This document shows positions 57,591-64,000 of a DNA stretch of 64,000 nucleotides, piece after piece. The DNA is from Thalassolituus maritimus (GTDB lineage Bacteria; Pseudomonadota; Gammaproteobacteria; Pseudomonadales; Oceanobacteraceae), in contig NZ_FTOH01000001.1 of the NCBI RefSeq assembly GCF_900156675.1, forward strand, positions 62,001 through 126,000, written 5' to 3'. A model generated the notes under the pieces. It saw nothing but the letters and a program-made list of their open reading frames with translations. It searched no databases and was not told the origin of the DNA. The position numbers were made by a program, and so were the translations under genes. Numbering within the stretch: the stretch's first letter is position 1; every line of letters begins with the position of its first letter.

Positions 57591-58202
57591 TCATAACTCC
57601 AGCCCCAGATAAAGAGCCTTGATCTCGTCTGGCAGGATGCAAAGATAGTCCAGTGTCTGGGCTTCCGTGGCGTGGCCAAAGGCTCGCATGAGCAAGGCCA
57701 CGTTCGCGTTGTTGTGAATGCGCTGGTGGTAGCCCCATGTCTTTCGCAGGCTGTGACTGCCGAAGTTGCCTGATAGGCCAGTCTCGCGACACCACGACTT
57801 AACCAAGCGGTTAACCGCCGATACAGACAGAGACCTCCTGCCGCGCTGTGACAGAAACAATGGGGCTGTGGCCGTGCTGCGACAGGGATGGAGCGTAAGC
57901 CAGCTCTGAATAGCATCCACCGCTACCGTATTCAAAACGGCCATACGGTATTCATTGGTCTTTTGCTGCTTGATGTCCAAAATATCACCCGCTTTCAGGT
58001 GATCTACCTGCCCCACGGTCAGTGATAGCAACTCACTGGCACGATAGGCTGTGTTGATCCCTAATGTGAACAAGCAGAGATTGCGGGGGTGGCCGTACAG
58101 ATGCGCTCTGATGGCGGCAATGGCCTCAAATGATCGGATTGGTTGAACCTTGATGGATGAACCTTTGCGGGGATGGTTATCGTTACGCCCCTTGGTCATC
58201 AT
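57591..58202 (-). CDS. Short tyrosine recombinase/integrase
   Basis: A 203-residue protein that consists of the catalytic domain alone. All active-site residues are present: Arg54 (TAYRASELL), Lys81 (QQKTNE), His150-x-x-Arg153 (HSLRKTW), His177 (FGHATEAQT) and Tyr186 (LDYLCIL). The usual N-terminal SAM-like core-binding domain is absent, as in other short integrases carried by gammaproteobacterial islands. Two ATG codons occur at 58202 and 58199. It lies inside the island, not at its border. Confidence 0.9.
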   Translation of the reverse strand: MMTKGRNDNHPRKGSSIKVQPIRSFEAIAAIRAHLYGHPRNLCLFTLGINTAYRASELLSLTVGQVDHLKAGDILDIKQQKTNEYRMAVLNTVAVDAIQSWLTLHPCRSTATAPLFLSQRGRRSLSVSAVNRLVKSWCRETGLSGNFGSHSLRKTWGYHQRIHNNANVALLMRAFGHATEAQTLDYLCILPDEIKALYLGLEL

Positions 58203-58411
58203 GGTGATGTTCTTTCCAAGTGAAATGTCTGGACTTAATTTGTCTTGTCAACTTCTATTTGAAAGTTGGCATAATCAGAATTTCACTTATTAATCAATGT
58301 GGTAGCAAGGGTCTGGATTGACAGTGTGTGTGGCAGTGCTGACCCAGACGCCTTGCTGATTACTCAGTTACTATACCTTTATCAACTTTCAAATATTTCT
58401 TAAAGAGTTTT

Positions 58412-58732
58412 TTGTTATATGCAGGACTGGCCGTAGCCGTTTCTAACGCAGCCTATGCCGAAAGTTTCACAGCCAAAGACTTCCTAAAGCTGAATGAAGC
58501 TCACCAGAAATTTTGGATTGAAGGCGCCATAGATATGACTGGGCTTGTCATCTCAACGGGTGGCAACAAGCAAAAAGGTCGGTGTGTTTTTGAGTGGTAC
58601 TACGGCGATAAACATGCTGAACGGAACAGTTTAATTTTGGCCAGCATGAAGAAGTACCCAGATGTTCCACCTAATGCAATCATGGTCGCATTAATTGAAC
58701 GCGGTTGTGGCTCTTTAAAAGCTAAAGGATAA
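58412..58732 (+). CDS. Small exported protein of unknown function
   Basis: A 106-residue product with a short signal-peptide-like start ending SNAAYA, followed by FTAKDFLKLNEAHQKFWIEG and a Cys pair (GRCVFEW and ERGCGSL). The start codon is TTG with AAAGAG five bases upstream; no ATG is available in the frame. It lies next to the short integrase and resembles small exported proteins carried beside such integrases; I cannot name a family. Its 3' end overlaps the convergent gene by 18 bases. Confidence 0.6.
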   Translation: MLYAGLAVAVSNAAYAESFTAKDFLKLNEAHQKFWIEGAIDMTGLVISTGGNKQKGRCVFEWYYGDKHAERNSLILASMKKYPDVPPNAIMVALIERGCGSLKAKG

Positions 58733-59434
58733 ATCTGGCGCAATGACAGGTTTCATGGATTGCTCAAGGCTCGTTTCTTTCCTTACCTCGTTATCCAATG
58801 ACTCCTGAAGGTCTAATGCGTCCTGTGTTAATTCATGTATTCGCTCAATAGATGCAGGATTATTCTCGTCGGTTAATTCCTCACGAATTTCAACAAGACG
58901 ACCTGATTTGGCATTGACCTCACCATACCGGCTTTGAGCATTTGTGAGATTTTCTTTGCTGGCAGAATACTCTTCCCATGTCGGCGCATTGTCATCCCAG
59001 ACAAGAGATTCAGCTATCTCAGCAGGAAGAGGTTCTCCGTCCTCTGTATAGACATTGCCATCTTTATCGCAAAACACCTTTGTCCCATCTGTCGTTGTTG
59101 TCGCTTGTTTCAGTAGATCGTTATAGCTTGTTTCTGCTGCGGACAAATCATAACTGGCTTGAATTAATGCCTCATAAACGGCATTTTCAGCTCTATTGAC
59201 CGCATCCATGGCACTTTCCCATGCTGCGCGGTAGACTTCATTGAACATCATTTGCTCGAAAGCGGATTTCTTACGCTTTTCATCTGCTGCCGCTTCTTGG
59301 CGTCCATGTTCAAATCCGAAACGCTGAATGCGGCCAACATCGTTGCCCATCAATTCGTTATGATAGTCATCCAGATCCTTTTCACGGCGAAGGTCAGTTT
59401 CGGCTTTTTGGATGGTGTCTTGATCGGAGCTCAT
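58715..59434 (-). CDS. Coiled-coil protein of unknown function
   Basis: A 239-residue acidic protein with long helical and probably coiled-coil segments (roughly 20-105 and 160-225). There is a small DKDGNVYTEDGE turn near the middle that could bind a divalent cation. No family is recognised. The frame opens with a TTG at 59452; ATG 59434 has gagagg upstream and is preferred. Its upstream region holds two adjacent palindromes. It is convergent with the small exported protein. Confidence 0.65.
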   Translation of the reverse strand: MSSDQDTIQKAETDLRREKDLDDYHNELMGNDVGRIQRFGFEHGRQEAAADEKRKKSAFEQMMFNEVYRAAWESAMDAVNRAENAVYEALIQASYDLSAAETSYNDLLKQATTTTDGTKVFCDKDGNVYTEDGEPLPAEIAESLVWDDNAPTWEEYSASKENLTNAQSRYGEVNAKSGRLVEIREELTDENNPASIERIHELTQDALDLQESLDNEVRKETSLEQSMKPVIAPDLSFSF

Positions 59435-59463
59435 CGCGCACCTCTCAAACAAGACGTGCGGCG

Positions 59464-59516
59464 AAAAGCTATAGCTTTTATACCAGTGTTTTTGACACAG
59501 TTAAAAACACTGGTAT
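59464..59516. repeat. Two adjacent perfect palindromes upstream of the coiled-coil gene
   Basis: AAAAGCTATAGCTTTT (59464-59479) is a perfect 16-base palindrome. It is followed at once by 14-base perfect arms (59480-59493 and 59503-59516) around a nine-base loop. They lie 30-82 bases upstream of the minus-strand start. They could be a double operator or a hairpin in the leader RNA. The remaining gap to 59737 has no gene. Confidence 0.6.
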
Positions 59517-59698
59517 TGCTTTGTAATTTCAAGTGATCAAGCCCCATTGCCCCACCTATCCGATTAAATCTATAGTTGTATTTTATGCGCATGTATTTAA
59601 CAAACCGTTAATCGGAGAAACAAAGCAGACAATATGAAGCCGGTAGTGGCGTATGTTGGATGATAATGTCGCAACGCCTTGGCGTTTCCTTATCGCGC

Positions 59699-59730
59699 AA
59701 AAAAGTCAGGGCTGAACATGGCCAGCCCTG
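59699..59730 (-). terminator. Rho-independent terminator of ardA
   Basis: On the minus strand, cagggctg and cagccctg (59723-59730 and 59707-59714) form an eight-base stem followed by ACTTTTTT. It lies just after the ardA stop at 59738. Confidence 0.88.
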
Positions 59731-59737
59731 ATAAAAA

Positions 59738-60247
59738 TCAATGGTTACTAAAAATATGCACCTCGTCGTGTGCTGTCTCTATAGTGTAGATATCACCTGA
59801 CATTTTCCAGTCACGCCCCATGCGCTCGTAATCAATATAATATTGCAGGTGTTCAGGCACTGAGCTTGTTTCACAGGTGAACTGTTCTGCGTAATCAGCC
59901 AACGAAGAAAAACAGCCGTGATAATTGTTTTCCAGTACCTTCGAGGCTTCCTCAATGTCGTAGATGTTCAATAGCTCTGCACCAAGAGTTCCATGCTCCT
60001 CTATAAAACAAGCGATATTGTGAGCGCGTTCCAATCCTTCCCACTCACTTAATCTGACACTCTCAAACCCTTCGTAATCATGAATGGCGTATTCTTCGGC
60101 CATTTCTATTGGGCTTGATTTCAGCATATTACTGACCTGCTCTTGAATGTCATCAAGCTCTTTCGTGGCATCAATCCAAACACCATGTAAATACCCGCTG
60201 CTATATGCCGCCAAACACGCCACATAAATTCTGATTTCTTCGCTCAT
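59738..60247 (-). CDS. ardA: Antirestriction protein ArdA
   Basis: DNA-mimic protein that blocks type I restriction enzymes and helps mobile DNA enter new hosts. The 169-residue product begins MSEEIRIYVACLAAYSSGYL, with the family's LAAYxxGxLHGxWIDA block. It is strongly acidic and ends with the characteristic DYERMGRDWKMSGDIYTIE segment. tttgatctttaaaaaaac and a tgctcct-type ribosome-binding site lie upstream. The gene marks this stretch as plasmid- or ICE-derived. Confidence 0.93.
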   Translation of the reverse strand: MSEEIRIYVACLAAYSSGYLHGVWIDATKELDDIQEQVSNMLKSSPIEMAEEYAIHDYEGFESVRLSEWEGLERAHNIACFIEEHGTLGAELLNIYDIEEASKVLENNYHGCFSSLADYAEQFTCETSSVPEHLQYYIDYERMGRDWKMSGDIYTIETAHDEVHIFSNH

Positions 60248-60649
60248 TGTCTGCTCCTTTGATCTTTAAAAAAACACATCCCCTTTTGGGGTTGAAAACC
60301 CAAGAAAAAGGAGCGAGAGCAGCGAGCGTTAAATCGCATGTTTTACCGGAATCCAGACAGGGGGAACCGCCCAGCCTGCACAAACAACGTGCGGAAGGCT
60401 GGGGGATGTCTTGATGGAGGTAAGTTATGTGATATTTTTAGGTCTACCCAAAAGGGGAAAACCTGATAAACCGGCGAGCATGAATATGCTCACTATCATT
60501 ATTTACGGGGCGTTGCGGGGTGTCCCCGCTTGAAGGGGTGATGGAAGACGCCTCTGGCGGCTGCAATAAGGGGAAGGCTTTTCCCTTTATAGAGTTTATA
60601 TCTTCTTTCGTCCAAAAGCGGACTTTTAACGCTCCGTTAAAGGCGAGCC
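60248..60649. other. Non-coding, hairpin-rich leader upstream of ardA (possible mobility locus)
   Basis: About 400 bases without a supported gene. They contain GAGCAT/ATGCTC (60476-60491), GCGGGG/CCCCGC (60515-60529), CCCC-TTTT-GGGG near 60275, a repeated gcgag unit and a TTTTAACG/CGTTAAA pair near 60625. Such GC-rich hairpin clusters upstream of ardA in mobile elements often hold the leading-region promoter or transfer origin. No relaxase gene is in the window, so oriT is only a suggestion. Confidence 0.4.
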
Positions 60650-61252
60650 TTAATTTTTAGTGGACTCAATTGAGTCTGTATTTTTTCTCTGTACTTCTAA
60701 CATATCTATCACTTTGTCAGCAGCTAGCACGTAGTCCTGTGCGGCACCAACGGTAGGTTTAACTCTTGCGTGCGCCACACGATTCCTCAGTTCATAAAGC
60801 TCCATAACTAGTCGTTTTGTTTCGTCAGAGAGCAATTCAGACGAGACTATCGATTTATAAACGCTGCTAATACTTTCTAACGGATCGACAACTAAGCCCG
60901 TTTGCTTGCCCAAACGAAACAGGGCTCCATCTATTCCCGTCCAGGCTTCTATAATCATCCCAGCGGGGTCATTTCGAGCACCAATTAGTTTGGCTATAGC
61001 TTCTTTCTCGTCTGTAGGCTTTTCTATTTTTGTGGTGCTTCCTTTAAGGAATTGGCCAGAAAGCTTTTCTGAGTTGGCGAGAGCCTGCCTAGCGTCCATT
61101 TCAAATTCAGCCTCAACTGGCCCCGCCTTCAATTTTCTAAGATACGGAATCAAATTCGACACTTGGCGACGAAACGTCACCCCTAAGACTAAAATAACTA
61201 CTGGCCAAGCAAGAGAATCAATAACTTCACTCGTAAACGTCAACCAATCCAT
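60650..61252 (-). CDS. Membrane-anchored protein with a HEPN-like RX4H motif
   Basis: A 200-residue protein with one N-terminal helix (about 13-28) and a mainly helical cytosolic part. Near the C-terminus, residues 156-161 read RNRVAH, which fits the RX4-6H motif of HEPN nucleases (LYELRNRVAHA). Helices flank it as in HEPN folds. HEPN domains are common RNase effectors in toxin-antitoxin and anti-phage systems. The gene lies between ardA and an SMC-like ATPase on the same strand. RNase activity is unproven. Confidence 0.6.
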   Translation of the reverse strand: MDWLTFTSEVIDSLAWPVVILVLGVTFRRQVSNLIPYLRKLKAGPVEAEFEMDARQALANSEKLSGQFLKGSTTKIEKPTDEKEAIAKLIGARNDPAGMIIEAWTGIDGALFRLGKQTGLVVDPLESISSVYKSIVSSELLSDETKRLVMELYELRNRVAHARVKPTVGAAQDYVLAADKVIDMLEVQRKNTDSIESTKN

Positions 61253-61409
61253 TTATATGACCTTTTCATTACACTCTGTCTGATGAAACCCAGCAGTTTA
61301 CTAGAAGGTAGCAGTATTTCCCGAAAGTAGACGAATACCTTCTAATTCTGACCGCCAAGAATTTTATAGCATGTTAAATATAATCAGCCTACTGCCAAAA
61401 GAGGGCGTT

Positions 61410-63161
61410 CTAAGCTAGATTAGTCATTTCTATTGTTTCATTAATTAGTTCTTCATGATTACCATCATAAGGTGATAAAAAAGATCTTTCTGAATTTCCA
61501 TCGCCTATTTGAATAATTTTGGAAGAACCATTGAAAAAATTATCATTTACTAGGTTTATATTATTTGATGTTGTCTCATCGTCTTTTGCATGTGATAGAG
61601 ATTCTGAGACAGAAAATATTGTCTGCGTATCCTTTGGTGAATGCTTATTGATGAATTTAAATATTGTTATGCGGTTACCTTCATCGATATCCTCTTTCAT
61701 GACAGCATCGAGCAAAAAAGGGAAACGATGTATGCCTTGAGTTTTAGAAATTAGTTTGTTCAATGCAAAATGATATCCCATGACAGCTTTATGCAGTTCA
61801 ACTCCTTGGCATGGGAAGGAATTAATTTTATATAGCAATCTATGCCGTGATTCATCAAAAGAGCTCATACCAAGGTCTGTAAGACAGTCATGAAAATACG
61901 TCGAAAACAATTTTTCTTTATTATTTCTCGACTCTTCAATGTTTTCATCTTCTCCAATATCTGCAATATCATCAAGGACTCCAATTAGCTCGGTGTTCTT
62001 ATTGGAGATGGCCGAGTCAATATTTTTAAGAAGCGTCATATTGGATTTATGATCTAGCCATGTGTCGAAGGTGAGCGATGAATTTTCAGATAAGTAATTT
62101 TTAATAACAGCATACTTGCTTTCTATAATTCCATTTACCTTTTCAATCTTGTTCGAAGCGGAGTTTATCTGTGACTGCAAGTCTGTGATTTTTGCTTTTA
62201 CTGATGCAATTTCACTAACAGTATCATTTAAGTCTTGCTGATGGTTATATATAGCCTCAAAGGAGCTTGGTAATGTTTGAACGCAAACCGGACATGTATC
62301 TATTTCAGGCCTTTGACTAGCGGTGTTTCGCTTAACTCGCTTTAGAACAATTTCTCTAGTTGAAGCCAAACTTTTTCTATTACAAAGCTGAATGTGATGA
62401 TCCTCTTCTCTTATCAATATTCCTCTGAGCTCGGAATACTCTTTAAGATACTTCGTCGACTCACCTTTAAATTCTTCATCTAACAATTTAGATAGTTGTA
62501 ATTGATCATTATTGCTTTTCATTGTTTCAAAAAAATCAATCTCGCTTATGATTTCGGACTTTTTCTTTAATAGCTTGTGTAGCAAAATCCGGTCAATATC
62601 GGTAGTCAGACCTAAGAAATAATCGAGGTAGTCAAATTTGAAGTTCTTATAAAAATTTAACCCGCTGAAAGACTCTCTTAAATATACCCATCCTACAGAT
62701 TGGGATATGTAGTAAGGCAATAACATTACTTCTAATGGAGCTTCTTTTAACTCATTCTTACTCTCCAGAGCTAGGCTGAAGTTAAATATAGAAGATATTT
62801 CTTTTTTTAATTTTATATGTTCATTAGAATTGTCTGAGTTTATACCATCAAATCTAAGCGCCCTTTTTCCCTCTTCATATAAATAAAAAGATTGATCGTC
62901 TCTAATAAATGTAAATGATGTTTTCTCATCATTTTTATGCACTTCTAAGTCAAGCCGAAAAATTAACTGCTCACTTAAAATTTCTTTTAGCTTTTCATTT
63001 CCGTCATTAATTCCTAGATTGTAAATAATTGACTGGATCAGGGTGCTTTTCCCAGAAGTATTCTTTCCTTTTATAATATTAATGCCTTCGCTAAAAGTGG
63101 TGTAGAAATACTTTCTGTGAACTTCCGAAAAGACTAACAGGCTTTTAAACTTAACTATCAT
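61410..63161 (-). CDS. SMC/Rad50-like ATPase of a probable defence system
   Basis: A 583-residue P-loop ATPase. Walker A is GKNTSGKST (32-40). Coiled coil lies on either side of a zinc-hook-like CPVC (about 289-292), and the Walker B-like segment FPFLLDAVMKED is near residue 484. The size and order fit short SMC-like proteins of ABC-three-component or Lamassu-like systems rather than housekeeping RecN or SbcC. Its start overlaps the stop of the upstream gene by four bases. The DNA is very AT-rich. I cannot name a subfamily. Confidence 0.7.
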   Translation of the reverse strand: MIVKFKSLLVFSEVHRKYFYTTFSEGINIIKGKNTSGKSTLIQSIIYNLGINDGNEKLKEILSEQLIFRLDLEVHKNDEKTSFTFIRDDQSFYLYEEGKRALRFDGINSDNSNEHIKLKKEISSIFNFSLALESKNELKEAPLEVMLLPYYISQSVGWVYLRESFSGLNFYKNFKFDYLDYFLGLTTDIDRILLHKLLKKKSEIISEIDFFETMKSNNDQLQLSKLLDEEFKGESTKYLKEYSELRGILIREEDHHIQLCNRKSLASTREIVLKRVKRNTASQRPEIDTCPVCVQTLPSSFEAIYNHQQDLNDTVSEIASVKAKITDLQSQINSASNKIEKVNGIIESKYAVIKNYLSENSSLTFDTWLDHKSNMTLLKNIDSAISNKNTELIGVLDDIADIGEDENIEESRNNKEKLFSTYFHDCLTDLGMSSFDESRHRLLYKINSFPCQGVELHKAVMGYHFALNKLISKTQGIHRFPFLLDAVMKEDIDEGNRITIFKFINKHSPKDTQTIFSVSESLSHAKDDETTSNNINLVNDNFFNGSSKIIQIGDGNSERSFLSPYDGNHEELINETIEMTNLA

Positions 63162-64000
63162 GATACTATATTCCTTGTCTCCACATATGCAGCAATAATA
63201 ACGAAAGAAACTAATATTTTATCTAATTGTGTTTGATGCATTTGATGAAATTTTTCGTTGATTTTTTTTATGCAGCTGACATCGGAGTAAGATAAATCAT
63301 CTATGTCTCTATTATCATTCACGAAGTGGTATATTTTTTGAAATTCTACTTGTTTTAAATCCTTAAAATAGTCAAAGCAGTTATTGAGAATTTCAGCATA
63401 ATTCCTTCCCTTGCTAATTGGTATTCTTAGAGCCTCAGACAATTCTTGAGCATTATCTCTCCAAAGTTTGAATGCCTTAGATTTACTGCATATGACATTG
63501 ATTGCTTTGAGTATATCTTTTCCATACACTCTCTTTGACTCGTCTAATAATTTGCTAGTGCCACCTTGATTATATACAGTTTCGACTTGTCTAAATAATT
63601 TCAGGAGAAGATCAAGGGCTGCACTAGGATCTGATACTTTATCTTTAAAGAGATCGGATATCATTCCGATCAATTGATTCTGCTGGGCTTTATCTGTGTT
63701 TCCAATATCTATATATCTAAAGCTTACTTTCTCAAGCTGACTAGTCTCATAGGTGAAGTGTTTAAGGTTGTTTAGGATATTACCCTGTATCTTGCTGTGA
63801 AGATCACTATAGAAGGCAACAAGATTATTCTCTCTGACGATTTCACTATATTTTTTTTCGCTCTTTTTCTTGCAGCCACAATTCAGCTTGACACTCTTAT
63901 TTGTTAAAAACGTTAGACCTTGAGAGTAATCTTCACTCTTATCTATAATATCCTTGTCTAGATCATGACCGACTAAAGTCATTTTGGCGATGATTTCAGC
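63158..64000 (-). CDS. Partner of the SMC-like ATPase, C-terminal part (gene runs off the right edge)
   Basis: The frame is open to the end of the window (…AEIIAKMTLVGHD), so the start is probably outside and the Met at 63982 is likely internal. The visible 280 residues are mainly helical, with a Cys-rich spot (LNCGCKKKSEKKY). No family is recognised. A four-base overlap with the ATPase gene shows coupling. In ABC-three-component systems the upstream gene encodes the effector with a C-terminal adaptor domain; this part could be such an adaptor. Confidence 0.55.
   Translation of the reverse strand, partial: AEIIAKMTLVGHDLDKDIIDKSEDYSQGLTFLTNKSVKLNCGCKKKSEKKYSEIVRENNLVAFYSDLHSKIQGNILNNLKHFTYETSQLEKVSFRYIDIGNTDKAQQNQLIGMISDLFKDKVSDPSAALDLLLKLFRQVETVYNQGGTSKLLDESKRVYGKDILKAINVICSKSKAFKLWRDNAQELSEALRIPISKGRNYAEILNNCFDYFKDLKQVEFQKIYHFVNDNRDIDDLSYSDVSCIKKINEKFHQMHQTQLDKILVSFVIIAAYVETRNIVS

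Overview
The window is a chromosome segment of a marine-type gammaproteobacterium. The first 25 kb follow, in order, the ispB-rplU-rpmA-obgE-proB-rpsT-murJ-ribF-ileS-lspA-fkpB-ispH-pilE...fimU-pilR-pilS block known from Pseudomonas. The two TonB receptors, the second TonB system, the folate-independent methionine synthase pair and the DISM-type diguanylate cyclases point to an aerobic Oceanospirillales-like bacterium (Thalassolituus/Oceanobacter relatives are my guess; no marker gene here settles the genus).

Layout. (1) 1-14.7 kb, housekeeping: the 5' part of dsbD and ispB on the minus strand; then on the plus strand ribosomal proteins L21, L27 and S20, ObgE, ProB, KdsA, MurJ, RibF, IleS, LspA, FkpB and IspH. 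(2) 14.8-25.0 kb, minus strand: a minor-pilin operon (two GspH/FimT-type pseudopilins, PilV, PilW, PilX, PilY1, PilE) behind pilS and pilR. The PilR has lost its sigma-54 contact loop and both Walker B acids, the most striking anomaly in the core region. (3) 25.1-29.1 kb: nadE, a membrane fatty acid desaturase and a divergent AraC regulator. (4) 29.1-44.3 kb, iron region: a TonB2-type energy operon (DUF3450, TtpC-like, ExbB, ExbD, TonB, TPR protein), two TonB-dependent receptors, a PKHD hydroxylase (PiuC type), an FMN-dependent 2-hydroxy-acid dehydrogenase, and a PepSY/DUF2271/DUF4198/flavoprotein cassette that probably reduces imported ferric chelates. Three upstream regions share an AATG-N11-CATT dyad that fits an extended Fur box. 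(5) 44.3-48.1 kb: two tandem paralogous diguanylate cyclases with 7TM-DISM sensors. (6) 48.5-53.5 kb: mesX (DUF1852), mesD and a TSUP permease in one operon, with a LysR regulator and a divergent flavin reductase; this looks like an oxygen-dependent, folate-independent methionine synthase locus.

(7) 53.5-64 kb, accessory island, clearly richer in A+T. It starts at a structured hairpin repeat that ends in a tRNA-like 3' tail. It carries a DUF3892 protein, an unrecognised 547-residue membrane-anchored protein, a MerR regulator with a Tat/lipobox carboxymuconolactone decarboxylase, a short but catalytically complete tyrosine integrase, two unassigned island proteins, an ArdA antirestriction protein, a membrane-tethered HEPN-like protein, and an SMC/Rad50-like ATPase with a partner gene that runs off the window. 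The last three genes resemble a defence module of the ABC-three-component/Lamassu kind; this is inferred from architecture, not from a search.
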